The translations under genes were made by a program, and so were the position numbers. Shown here piece after piece: positions 23,739-31,842 of a stretch of DNA of 61,282 nucleotides (positions within the stretch are counted from its first letter, which is position 1; each line of letters starts with the position of its first letter). The notes beneath the pieces were generated by a model. The model saw only the letters and a program-made list of their open reading frames with translations, was not told the origin of the DNA and did no database searches. The stretch comes from a virus. The stretch spans positions 1-61,282 of IMG/VR virus record IMGVR_UViG_3300037193_000488, one strand, 5' to 3'.

Positions 23739-24470
23739 CTAGCTGTTCGCGTCGACAGTCGCCATGAGCGTGGCGACGTAGAAGTTGCAACCGATGTCGG
23801 TGCCGTTGACGGCCAGCGACTTGTAGTGCACACCATCGGCGAGGTACGTACCTTCGGCATCAACGCCGCGCCCATGCGCTGCGGTCAGGGCCGAGACGAA
23901 GTCGGCAACCTTGCCGTCCGGAATCTGGGCCCGGATGTAGCCGTTGACCTGGCCGGAGTTCCTGATGTCCGACAGGAGCCACGCCGAACGGCCAACGTAC
24001 GTGTCACCCCAGAGCGTGTCCGATCCTCCGGCCGTCGCCAGCGACTTGGCGCGGGTGATCTGCGTCGGGACGGCGTACGGGTTGAACACATCGTTGGTGC
24101 CGACCAGGAACATGGTCTTGTTGGGCTTGTAGGTCAGCGTTTGGTACCAGTCCAGCGAGCCGTCGATGTTCTGGCCTGCATGGGCCCTGATGGCAACGCC
24201 CAGACCTCGCGATGCAAACGCGGAACGGATCGGACCGGCGCAACGGTAGACGATGGAGTCACCGACGATGCCCCAGTCCAGCGACGGGGATGCCCATCCG
24301 GAGTCCTGGATGACGGAAGTGGTCGGGCCACCCCAACATCCTGATCCGTAGTCGGTGCAAGCGGTGACGGCCGACGCAACGCGGTCGCCGGAGGATTGCG
24401 CGGATGCCGGAGAGGCAACCGCCAGGACAACAGCGGCGATGGCCAGGAGTGGCCCGAGGAGCTTCTTCAT
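23739..24470 (-). CDS. Exported SGNH/GDSL-type hydrolase
   Basis: A 243-aa preprotein. A signal peptide (MKKLLGPLLA..., cleavage after ASPASA at residue 24) is followed by an SGNH core: GIVGDSI with the Ser at 72, FLVGTNDV with Asn at 126, and ADGVHYK with Asp212 and His215. The Ser-Gly-Asn-His set is present, although the block II Gly is not certain. These enzymes deacylate lipids, polysaccharides or cell-wall glycans. Export by the phage suggests action on the host surface or on biofilm. Start has GAGAGGG upstream and a 12-bp hairpin precedes it. Confidence 0.8.
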   Translation of the reverse strand: MKKLLGPLLAIAAVVLAVASPASAQSSGDRVASAVTACTDYGSGCWGGPTTSVIQDSGWASPSLDWGIVGDSIVYRCAGPIRSAFASRGLGVAIRAHAGQNIDGSLDWYQTLTYKPNKTMFLVGTNDVFNPYAVPTQITRAKSLATAGGSDTLWGDTYVGRSAWLLSDIRNSGQVNGYIRAQIPDGKVADFVSALTAAHGRGVDAEGTYLADGVHYKSLAVNGTDIGCNFYVATLMATVDANS

Positions 24471-24490
24471 GTTCCCTCTCAAGGATGGGT

Positions 24491-24524
24491 GTGGCCCGCT
24501 CTCCGGGACATGAGAGCGGGCCAC
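24491..24524. terminator. Perfect 12-bp hairpin between exported-protein genes
   Basis: GTGGCCCGCTCT (24491-24502) pairs perfectly with AGAGCGGGCCAC (24513-24524) around a 10-base loop. It lies 19 bases after one stop and 21 bases before the SGNH start. It could lower transcription into the SGNH gene or protect the mRNA end. Confidence 0.6.
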
Positions 24525-24542
24525 GAGTTGGTTGTTGCTAGA

Positions 24543-25190
24543 TCAGCAGACCGTACCGGCCGGTTGGCAGTACATGCCGGAGTAGATCTCCGCCACCCGC
24601 TGGCCGGAGTACACATCCGGCAGCGGAACGTTCGACAACGACCACGCCGTGTTGTTCATGACGCGGCTGTTGTACCCGGTGGAGTTCAACACCTTCAGGC
24701 CGAGCAGGTAGCCGATGGACTCCGAGACCATGTGGTCCCGGTACGTCTGGTTGTAGACACAGTTCTGGTAGTTCCGGTTGATGTACATGCCGGGACTGTT
24801 CGTCCAGCGGGCGAAGCCGTTCAGGCCTTCGGTCTGCTGGTTCGTAGCCGCCAGGCAACCGCCGTCCGTCGCGCCGGAGTACGTACCGATCACCATGCGT
24901 CGCGACGGCGTGTAGCCATCCGCCGCGCAGTCCGTGGAGTAGTCCAGCTTGAGTACGCCGTTGCTCCGGAGGTTCCACTGCTGGGCGATGTACGCCAGCC
25001 GGTAGTACGTCTGCTGCGAGATGTCGTCCGGGATGCCCGATCCCGGCTCCACACAGACGCTGGGAGTCCAGAACTTGTACCCGTTGATGTCGGCGGGCTG
25101 TTCCACGGCCTGTGCCGGAGTCGCGACGGCGAGCAGACCGGCGACCATCGCGACGAACGCCACGACGGCGCTCACGAACTTACGCTTCAT
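24543..25190 (-). CDS. Exported matrixin-like protein lacking the zinc site
   Basis: A 215-aa preprotein with signal peptide ending ATPAQA at residue 28. The mature part looks like a snapalysin/matrixin fold: SESIGYLLGLKV aligns with the metzincin helix HELGHALGLGH, NSRVMN resembles the Met-turn, and PDVYSGQRVAEIYSG resembles the C-terminal helix. The His and Glu of the zinc site are Glu, Ser and Tyr here, so it should not cleave peptides. Several Cys suggest disulfides. The fold call is inference; the signal peptide is clear. Confidence 0.6.
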   Translation of the reverse strand: MKRKFVSAVVAFVAMVAGLLAVATPAQAVEQPADINGYKFWTPSVCVEPGSGIPDDISQQTYYRLAYIAQQWNLRSNGVLKLDYSTDCAADGYTPSRRMVIGTYSGATDGGCLAATNQQTEGLNGFARWTNSPGMYINRNYQNCVYNQTYRDHMVSESIGYLLGLKVLNSTGYNSRVMNNTAWSLSNVPLPDVYSGQRVAEIYSGMYCQPAGTVC

Positions 25191-25300
25191 GCATGTTCCT
25201 TCCCATAAGGGATTGATGTTTGAATGCGGGGTACCCTCCCGCTCCCAGGCTACGGATGCCTACCGCTCTGCCGAGCCCTGGCCCACCGTTGTTGCTTGTA

Positions 25301-25963
25301 TCAGCCGATCTTGGCGCAGATGACGTGCGGCCGAACCACGGTCGCCGCCGTGCCCTCGTTGTAGCCCTCGACCAGCCAGCCGTTCGGGACGAACGACCCG
25401 GCCTTGTCGCCGTCGATGGCGTTGTAGGTCAGCTTGTACGTGTCGCCATCCTTGGCGATCTGGACCGGCGAGGAGGTCACCACGCGGATCTTGGAGTCAT
25501 CCGCGTCGTTGTCGCCGAAGCCACCACCGAGAGCGACCTTGCCCGGGGCGCACATCACCCACGAGGACTGGCGCTTGTCGTTCGCCGACCACAGCTGCGT
25601 GGACTGCGCGCCCTGTGAACCGCCGTCGATGTTCTGGAGGTTGTTGTCCTCATCCGTACGGCCCGGGTAAGGACCATCCGACTCGACGCCGTTGACCCGG
25701 CCGGTGGTGTCGTTCAGCTTGGCCCGCGTGGCGGTGTTGAGCCGATCCTCGGAGACCGATCCCGGCGCGAGCTTCTTGTACCCGGGCAGGGAGTTGTCCA
25801 CGACCTGACCGGCCGCGACCGAACGCGCGCAGAGCGGGTACATCAGATTCTTGCAGTCCGGCTTGACAGCCGCGTTGGAGACGGCGATCACGCCGACCAC
25901 TCCGAGTACCGCCACGACGAAGGCTGCCACCAGGCGACCGGCCGTGCTCTTGATGAACTTCAT
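25301..25963 (-). CDS. Exported protein of unknown function
   Basis: A 220-aa protein with an N-terminal hydrophobic segment (LVAAFVVAVLGVVGVIAVSNA) that is a signal peptide or anchor. The mature part begins CKNLMYPLCARSV and has a Gly-rich beta region (GKVALGGGFGDNDADDSKI) and WLVEGYNEG. The composition resembles actinobacterial surface proteins. Its mRNA leader holds a 7-bp hairpin and GGAAGGAAG. First gene of the exported trio. Confidence 0.7.
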   Translation of the reverse strand: MKFIKSTAGRLVAAFVVAVLGVVGVIAVSNAAVKPDCKNLMYPLCARSVAAGQVVDNSLPGYKKLAPGSVSEDRLNTATRAKLNDTTGRVNGVESDGPYPGRTDEDNNLQNIDGGSQGAQSTQLWSANDKRQSSWVMCAPGKVALGGGFGDNDADDSKIRVVTSSPVQIAKDGDTYKLTYNAIDGDKAGSFVPNGWLVEGYNEGTAATVVRPHVICAKIG

Positions 25964-25983
25964 GTTTGCTTCCTTCCTGAAGC

Positions 25984-26035
25984 GTGTGGACTATCCACAC
26001 AGCGCCAACTACGTCCGAGGATCACCCAGACGTAG
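25984..26035. promoter_or_regulatory. Two perfect hairpins upstream of the exported-protein genes
   Basis: GTGTGGA-CTA-TCCACAC (25984-26000) and CTACGTC/GACGTAG (26009-26015 with 26029-26035) lie in the 136-base gap between the SNF2-type helicase and the first exported protein. The first is compact enough to be an operator or an RNA hairpin in the leader; the second may be a terminator for the helicase gene. Confidence 0.5.
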
Positions 26036-26099
26036 ATGACGCTCTGCAGGTTGTCCAGACCCGCAACCGATCCTGACATCCCCAAACAGAACCGGTGAG

Positions 26100-28040
26100 C
26101 TACACGATGTCGACACCGAACTGCGCGGAGGCAAACTCTAGCCCTCGCCGCTTGTCGAGCATCACAAAGTTGTTTTCTGCCTTTGCGAAGTTGTGCTCTG
26201 CAATCATCTCCTCGATGGTGTCTTCGGCCCGGACGTACCAGACATGGACCTGGTGCTTGACGTTGGATGCGCGGTGGGCCCGATCCTCCACCTGTAGTTG
26301 GTCGTCTGGGATCCAGGTCTCATCCATGATGACAACATCGTCGGCCGCATCCAACGTGATCGATACACCACCGGCCATGGTGTTGATGAAGAAGACCCGG
26401 ACGTTGTCCGACTTCTGGAACTCCTGGACCATCTGGGCCCGCTTCGCTTCGCTGACCTCGCCGGTAAGCACGAAGCACTGAATGCCACGCGCCACAAGCT
26501 CGCTGGCCCAGAGATTGATGTTCTTGGTGAACTGGGAGGCGATGACCACCTTGTGAACCTCATCGCTCAGATCACCACGCTGGGCCGATCCTTGCTTGGC
26601 CTCGATGCCGCGCTCCTCCAGGAACTCCAACAGCCAATCGAACTTCCCGGACGGCAGGCGCGGCGTGAACTCGCCCTTGACCAACTCGCCGTAGCACGAG
26701 GCGAACTGCTTGAGCCGGGTGAACTCTGCCAGAACGCCAAGGGCCGTGAGGGTTCCACCCTTGAGCTCAACCTCGGCATCCTTCATGATCGCCTGGTATG
26801 CCTTGGCCTGCTTGGGATCCATCGGGACCTTGACCTGGTGGTAGATCTTCTCCGGAGGCATCCAGTCCGGGTTGATCTTCCTGATCTCGGCCTTGGTCCT
26901 CCGGAGGCAGAGCGCATCGAGTGAACGCATCAGCGACTCCTCGCGCTCCGGGATCAGGTCACCGATCTCTCGTGCATACCCGTTGTCGGTGACGACGAAG
27001 TACCGCTCAACCCAGTTCCATTTGCTGGTGTAGACCTTCGGCCGGAGCCAGTTGAGCGTTCCCCACAGGTTGTGCTTCTTGCCCTTGTAGGGTGTGCCGG
27101 TCAGCGCGTATCGCAACCCATCCTCAACGGTCCGGAGCGCGACGAAGCCGCGCCCGACTTGTGAAGCCTTCTTGCCACGGGTGTTGATCAGCCACTTGTG
27201 CGTCTCGTCGGCAACGAGTGCATCCCACTCCCGCTTGAAGATCTGCGGCAGGCGCGGCTCGATGGAGCCCTTGTGCTTGTCCGCATACTCACACCAGTCA
27301 TACGTCCCGTCGCAACCGGCTTCGCTGCCGGCACGGGTACAGGTGCGGGTTGACTTGATACGGACCAACTCCGCGTTCCCCAACAGGAAGTGGATTCTGC
27401 CATCATCGGGCAGCGCGTCGTACTCCTCCAGACGTTGCAACGTCTTCGCCGGAGTAAGCCCAGAGATCACCGTCACGGTGTAGCCCTGCTTGAAACCCTC
27501 CAGCCATTTGTGGACTTCCTCTCGCCAGACTGCGGTCACGGAGGTCTTCGGCGCGAGCACCAACACCCGTCCGCCATCCGGAAGGTTCTCCACCAGCGCT
27601 GCAAGAGTCTGAATGGTCTTACCCATTCCCGGTTCGTCTGCAATCAGGGCCTGTCTCGCGTACGCGAGGAAGCGCGCGCCCGGGACCTGGTACGGTTTAC
27701 CCCTCAAGCCCCAAAGCATTTTCGGGGCCAGTTGTCGTACGCGCGTAGGAGGCACAACACTTTTCTCGTCATAGGAGACCCCTGCTGCCCGGAGCATGTT
27801 CGTAGCCGCGCGCTCGCGCGAGACCTCATTTGCAGCCCAAGACCAAAGCTCAGGGCCAATCTCCAATTGGTCGCCGAATTCCTCCCGCATCATCCGGCAG
27901 ATTTCGAGATCGCATGCATACGTCCACGACTTCGAGGTCTTTGACCAGCGCGCTCCGGGTAGCGACTTGCACCGGTCCTTGTACTCAAACGGCGACCGTA
28001 GATGGATGCGGTTGCCGATCTTCTCTGCAACGACCTTCAC
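26100..28040 (-). CDS. SNF2-family DNA translocase/helicase
   Basis: A 646-aa protein starting at GTG after AAGGAGGG. The N-terminus (KSLPGARWSKTSKSWTYACD) resembles the HARP-like module of SMARCAL1-type annealing helicases. The motor has DEPGMGKT (135-142), LVLAPKTSVTAVW, VADETHKW (DExH-like box), YALTGTP, and the second RecA lobe with VIASQFTKNI, NTMAGGVSITLDAADDV and QVEDRAHR. A Cys insert (RTCTRAGSEAGCDGTYDWC) may bind zinc. In phages such proteins remodel forks or strip proteins from DNA. Confidence 0.85.
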   Translation of the reverse strand: MKVVAEKIGNRIHLRSPFEYKDRCKSLPGARWSKTSKSWTYACDLEICRMMREEFGDQLEIGPELWSWAANEVSRERAATNMLRAAGVSYDEKSVVPPTRVRQLAPKMLWGLRGKPYQVPGARFLAYARQALIADEPGMGKTIQTLAALVENLPDGGRVLVLAPKTSVTAVWREEVHKWLEGFKQGYTVTVISGLTPAKTLQRLEEYDALPDDGRIHFLLGNAELVRIKSTRTCTRAGSEAGCDGTYDWCEYADKHKGSIEPRLPQIFKREWDALVADETHKWLINTRGKKASQVGRGFVALRTVEDGLRYALTGTPYKGKKHNLWGTLNWLRPKVYTSKWNWVERYFVVTDNGYAREIGDLIPEREESLMRSLDALCLRRTKAEIRKINPDWMPPEKIYHQVKVPMDPKQAKAYQAIMKDAEVELKGGTLTALGVLAEFTRLKQFASCYGELVKGEFTPRLPSGKFDWLLEFLEERGIEAKQGSAQRGDLSDEVHKVVIASQFTKNINLWASELVARGIQCFVLTGEVSEAKRAQMVQEFQKSDNVRVFFINTMAGGVSITLDAADDVVIMDETWIPDDQLQVEDRAHRASNVKHQVHVWYVRAEDTIEEMIAEHNFAKAENNFVMLDKRRGLEFASAQFGVDIV

Positions 28041-28070
28041 CGGTCGCCCTCCTTTGGCTTCTCCTGGGTT

Positions 28071-28156
28071 GAGGTACGGAGACAGGGAAGACCCCATCCC
28101 CGTACCTCCTCATGGCTCCTGGCCAGCGCTAGCCATGCCGGAGACATTGCTCCGGC
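28071..28156. other. Three tandem hairpins after the 28157-29104 gene
   Basis: Immediately after the stop of the 28157 gene: GCCGGAG/CTCCGGC (28137-28143 with 28150-28156), CATGGCT/AGCCATG (28111-28117 with 28131-28137) and GAGGTACGG/CCGTACCTC (28071-28079 with 28100-28108). All stems are perfect. Together they occupy almost the entire gap. A compound terminator, an RNA processing site or a structured RNA are possible. Confidence 0.6.
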
Positions 28157-29104
28157 CTACGGCCTGACGCGCAGCATGCTCTCGATGGCAACGGTGCGCT
28201 CCGCGCCGTAGATCTCGCCGTCTTTCGACATCTCCGACTCCGGGAAGGAGACGCAACGGCGCTGGTTCGGCTCCCGGCCGGTCACCCCGAAGCGGATCAT
28301 GCGGGCCTTCGACGGAACGCGGGCCGAGACCACCTTGGCCATCATGTTGTTCCGCCAGTACAACGTCTGGCCCTTGATCGCATCGAGGATGATCAGGTCA
28401 TCGTCATCCTTCGAGAAGGGAAGTGAGGCGATGTTCAATGGAATAACCTCACCATTGATTTCATCCCCATTTGATTCCGCGTTTGCAGATTCCTCCTGAT
28501 CGATGCCTTTCGGCTTCGGCTTTCGGCCGAACCGCTTCGGCCGCGCCGGGATGGGTCGCTGACCTTCAGGGAGAGAGACCTGACGACGCCAAGTGCCCGA
28601 GTTATGCATAGGCACCGACCTTCCGGGCACCTTGAAACGAATCTCATCATTCCAGAGAATGCCGTTTTCCCGGTACGCCAGAACGCAGATCTCATCACCC
28701 TTAGAAGCGATGACCGTTAGGCCGCGCCGATCGTTCGTCGTGACCTGTACGGACCAGCCGTGCTCCTTCGCGATGTCGGCGTGCTCCCGGGCCTTCCGGG
28801 TCGTACGCTCATCCGCCACCGGCCAGTTGTCGCTCTCGGTGACCTGCGCCGTGACGTTGCGGGCCTTTGGCCCCTTCTTTGCAACGCCGTTGGTGATGCG
28901 CGCCGCCTTCTTCGCCTTCAGGATCTCGTCCCGCGCCAGGGTGAAGGTCTCACACTTGGAGCAGTCCTTGTAGCCCTCCAAGACATGCTCGGGCTTGAGA
29001 GAACGCTGACCCTTCCACGCGTCAGCGTTCCGCTTCACGATCGGGCACGGCGAGTCCTTCTGGACTACATGCGCCGTGCCCGCCTTGGTTGCAAGGTACC
29101 TCAT
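28157..29104 (-). CDS. Hypothetical protein with N-terminal Cys/His pairs, 315 aa
   Basis: Begins MRYLATKAGTAHVVQKDSPCPI. AHVV, CPI and DCSKC together look like a small zinc finger of the kind found at the start of several phage proteins. A basic linker (KAKKAARITNGVAKKGPKARN) and two beta-rich regions (WSVQVTTNDRRGLTVIASKG, GQTLYWRNNMMAKVVSARV) follow. I do not recognise the whole protein. It ends just before the triple-hairpin gap. Confidence 0.7.
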   Translation of the reverse strand: MRYLATKAGTAHVVQKDSPCPIVKRNADAWKGQRSLKPEHVLEGYKDCSKCETFTLARDEILKAKKAARITNGVAKKGPKARNVTAQVTESDNWPVADERTTRKAREHADIAKEHGWSVQVTTNDRRGLTVIASKGDEICVLAYRENGILWNDEIRFKVPGRSVPMHNSGTWRRQVSLPEGQRPIPARPKRFGRKPKPKGIDQEESANAESNGDEINGEVIPLNIASLPFSKDDDDLIILDAIKGQTLYWRNNMMAKVVSARVPSKARMIRFGVTGREPNQRRCVSFPESEMSKDGEIYGAERTVAIESMLRVRP

Positions 29105-29105
29105 G

Positions 29106-29741
29106 TCACCATCCCATCTTGCTACGGCACTTTGGGCCGATCCCGTACTTGAGCGACTCCTCGTTGGTCAACGGCGAGGAACAGACACCGCATGTCTCCG
29201 ACTTCAACCCGAAGTCGATGGAGGCTTGGCGCGGGTTCTTCTGGATGGTCTCCAGGACCGTGTTACGCGCCGCGCCGCGTAGCGACTGTTTGCGGTAGTC
29301 ACCAGGGGAGCCGATCAGCATGTCAACGAACAGGACCTTGCGACCGTGCTTGACCTGGTAGAACTTCCAGCCGTCGATGAACTCCAACGCGTACCGGCCG
29401 TTGGGGATGTCCTTGTACTCCTGTTTGACGCCATTGGCCCCTACTTGCCGGCTGGTGTCCTTCCTCGGAGCCTTGTGCAGGGAGTCGATGAGGTTTGAGA
29501 CAACCCGTCGCTCCATGCCGCGCAGATCCTCCTCGCAGAAGCCGTCCGGCCAGACGCGCGTCTCCAGGAGGTCCATCGCGTACTTGACCTGCCGGTCGGA
29601 CGGCGGGTTGATCGTCGTGGTTGTCCCGGACAGGTTGTCCATGACTTCCGCTTCGGATCGTTGCGGAGCACCAGCGCAAGACCGGTACTCCGCGATGGTC
29701 TCGTGATGGCCCTTGCAAGAGCCACAAACTGCGCTCAACAT
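29106..29741 (-). CDS. Zinc-ribbon protein (DUF6011-like C-terminus)
   Basis: A 211-aa protein with Cys motifs at both ends: CGSCKGHH...CAG at the start and CGVCSSPLTNEESLKYGIGPKC at the end. The C-terminal motif (CxxCxxxLtdp.S...GiGp.C) is typical of a small phage and actinobacterial zinc-binding family (DUF6011, named from memory). The middle (YALEFIDGWKFYQVKHGRKVLFV) is beta-rich. It may bind nucleic acid. It ends one base after the start of the next gene region and is coupled. Confidence 0.75.
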   Translation of the reverse strand: MLSAVCGSCKGHHETIAEYRSCAGAPQRSEAEVMDNLSGTTTTINPPSDRQVKYAMDLLETRVWPDGFCEEDLRGMERRVVSNLIDSLHKAPRKDTSRQVGANGVKQEYKDIPNGRYALEFIDGWKFYQVKHGRKVLFVDMLIGSPGDYRKQSLRGAARNTVLETIQKNPRQASIDFGLKSETCGVCSSPLTNEESLKYGIGPKCRSKMGW

Positions 29742-29950
29742 CAGAGTTCATCTCCTCGGATGAGGTGTGCTGCAAGGATGGCCTGGAATCGCCGGTTCAT
29801 CCGCTCGGCTTCCTCCTTGGCCCGCTGTTCCCGAAGCTCGCGCCGCTCCTTGTCCTGTCGCTGAGCCTCCAGGCCGATGCGCTTCTGCTCCTCCAGGAAT
29901 CGCTCGCGCTTCGCCAGAGCTTCGGCCCGCTTCTGCTTCTTCGTCGCCAT
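29741..29950 (-). CDS. Small charged coiled-coil protein
   Basis: A 69-aa, almost entirely charged helical protein (ALAKRERFLEEQKRIG, QDKERRELREQRAKEEAER). It is coupled to both neighbours by one-base overlaps. Unknown function; may oligomerise. Confidence 0.7.
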   Translation of the reverse strand: MATKKQKRAEALAKRERFLEEQKRIGLEAQRQDKERRELREQRAKEEAERMNRRFQAILAAHLIRGDEL

Positions 29951-30999
29951 CAGAGTTCCTTCCGGGTCTGGTTCTGTACGCCTTCGGTACGGGAGAGGTC
30001 AACCTGGTCCGCCGACTTGCGGCCGTTCCGCGCGCCGTCGTTGTCCCGGAGCTTCGCCTGCTCCCGGTCCATCCTGGCCCAGTAACGGTCCGACCAGCGC
30101 GCCTGGCGTCGAGCCTCAGCCTCCTGCTCCGCGTCGTACTTGCGACGCTCGGCCGGGGTCAAGCTCTCCAACCAGCGAAGGTGTTCTTCCCGCTTCGCCT
30201 TCTCCTGGGCTTCGCGCGCCGCGCGTTCCGCCGCGATGCGCTGCGGGTCAAGGTGGGGGAACACCTCATAGAACAAGGCATCTACCTCGATGCCCAGATC
30301 CTTGACGGCGACCAGCGCGCCCGCTTCGCTCGCCATCGAGTCGCGCTCCTCCATGAGTTCCTGGATCCTGATGCAGATCCGGGTACGGAACGCTTCGGCG
30401 AACGACTCCTTGTAGGCGAAGTTCCGCTGGGTCATCCGGCGCGGCTCCTCGCCGATCGACAAGGCGTATCGCCGGTAACCGTCCCGGAGCTTCTTGATGT
30501 TCCAGTTGCACCCCTTGGCCTTGGCGATGTCCTCGACATCGGTCCACGGCGTACCGGAGCGGTGGAAGTTGTACGCGTTCTGTTCCGGCGACAGGCGGTT
30601 GTCCCACTCGGGGTTGATCGTCCGGGAGAAGTGGAGGTACACGTTCAACCACTTCATCTTGACGTACTCAACATCCTCATAGAACCCGACCAGCGTCACG
30701 TCGCCGTCGTAATGGAACGCGGAGCGGACCCGGTGGAGGTTGGCGATCATCATGAGAACCGTCCGGAACTTCTCCCAGTGGGGAGCGTTTGCATCGGCCG
30801 CGTGGAACCGCTCGGCAACCGGCTTCCGCCGCTCCTCCTTCGAGAGCGACGCCATGAGCATCGCTTCATCGATGGAGTGTTTCATCATGAGTTCGTCGGC
30901 TTTGTCCAGGAACAGCTGGCGCTCCTTCTCGGTGACGCCTTCCGCGTTCGCCTTGTCGAGCAACTTCTGGACGCGGGACAGAATCTTCTCTTCAGCCAC
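29950..30999 (-). CDS. DUF2786-domain protein
   Basis: A 349-aa protein. Residues 1-45 (ILSRVQKLLDKANAEGVTEKERQLF, DKADELMMKHSID) match the DUF2786 signature seen in phage and bacterial proteins of unknown function. The rest is helical with a long charged coiled coil (EERDSMASEAGAL..., ERAAREAQEKAKREEHLRWL). Other DUF2786 proteins are often linked to DNA processing or antirestriction-type regions, but evidence is thin. Confidence 0.75.
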   Translation of the reverse strand: MAEEKILSRVQKLLDKANAEGVTEKERQLFLDKADELMMKHSIDEAMLMASLSKEERRKPVAERFHAADANAPHWEKFRTVLMMIANLHRVRSAFHYDGDVTLVGFYEDVEYVKMKWLNVYLHFSRTINPEWDNRLSPEQNAYNFHRSGTPWTDVEDIAKAKGCNWNIKKLRDGYRRYALSIGEEPRRMTQRNFAYKESFAEAFRTRICIRIQELMEERDSMASEAGALVAVKDLGIEVDALFYEVFPHLDPQRIAAERAAREAQEKAKREEHLRWLESLTPAERRKYDAEQEAEARRQARWSDRYWARMDREQAKLRDNDGARNGRKSADQVDLSRTEGVQNQTRKEL

Positions 31000-31063
31000 A
31001 GCGGGCTCCTTCGGTAGCGGGCGACAGCGCGCCCTGTTGGGTTGGCCGAACTAGCCAGGAAAA

Positions 31064-31106
31064 CCACCCCTGGGGGCGCGGGGTGGCAATCCTGATCGTT
31101 CGATCA
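31064..31106. terminator. Two hairpins between 31104 and 30999 genes
   Basis: CCACCCC/GGGGTGG (31064-31070 with 31080-31086) and TGATCG-TT-CGATCA (31093-31106). The stop codon of the gene at 31104 lies inside the second palindrome. The first is a reasonable terminator before the DUF2786 gene. No T-run. Confidence 0.5.
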
Positions 31107-31412
31107 GACATTGAACAGCGACAACTGTTCCTCGGTGACTCCGGGCGCGTCCGGGAGAACCTTCTTGATCTCCGCTTGGATCCGTTCCGGAACATCGCTC
31201 ATCCGGAGAGACAGTGTCCAGTGGATCCCGTCGTCATCGATCGCCGAAGCGGTGATCGGGTGAGACAGGTTCTTCGATTCGGATACGGGCCAGAACAGCC
31301 GCGTCACCGTCATGTAGCCGTCCCGGGTATGGGCCGGGAGGACGAACCGGTCCGGGTCCTCCAACGGGACGGTGATGGTTGCAACCTGCTCGATTTCAAG
31401 AATGACCTTCAT
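31104..31412 (-). CDS. Hypothetical beta-rich protein, 102 aa
   Basis: Starts MKVILEIEQVA with ATGA overlap on the previous stop. Alternating beta pattern (VATITVPLEDPDRFVL, YMTVTRLFWPVSES, IHWTLSLRM). Ends VTEEQLSLFNV. No family recognised. Confidence 0.7.
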   Translation of the reverse strand: MKVILEIEQVATITVPLEDPDRFVLPAHTRDGYMTVTRLFWPVSESKNLSHPITASAIDDDGIHWTLSLRMSDVPERIQAEIKKVLPDAPGVTEEQLSLFNV

Positions 31413-31831
31413 TTGGTGGGTTTCCAGTTCCCGCATTCGGAGGACTTGAGGAAGACCTTCACCCGGCTCGGCCGCTCCACCTTGATGTTGGCGGTGAAGT
31501 AGTTACCGGACTTGATGACCTTCGTCTCACCCTCCTGGTTGATGGTGTAGAGGGACCACCGGCAATTACCCCGGTCGGTCGTGTCGATGTAGGTGGCCTT
31601 GTAGCCCTGGTTGAATCGGAGCTTCCCGTTACCCTCCTGACCGCAGAACTTGGTGTTACCGGAGCAGGCCCTGTTGTCCGCTCCGACGAACATGGTTACG
31701 CCGTCGCTGGCGTAAGCGGCCTTGGTAGCCTTCCCGTTACCAGGACCGCTGCAATCCTCGGCCGCTCCCATCGTTACGACCACGACGGCGGCGAGCATCA
31801 GGCCGTACCGGAGGCTGTTGAAGTAGCGCAT
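31409..31831 (-). CDS. Exported or anchored Cys-rich protein
   Basis: A 140-aa protein with an N-terminal hydrophobic segment (YGLMLAAVVVVTMGAAEDC) and four further Cys in the mature part (CSGN, CGQEG, CRWSL, CGNWK), which fits a disulfide-bonded beta domain outside the membrane. It is not a perfect lipobox. Coupled to the next gene by ATGA. Confidence 0.7.
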   Translation of the reverse strand: MRYFNSLRYGLMLAAVVVVTMGAAEDCSGPGNGKATKAAYASDGVTMFVGADNRACSGNTKFCGQEGNGKLRFNQGYKATYIDTTDRGNCRWSLYTINQEGETKVIKSGNYFTANIKVERPSRVKVFLKSSECGNWKPTK

Positions 31832-31842
31832 GCCCTTCCCTC

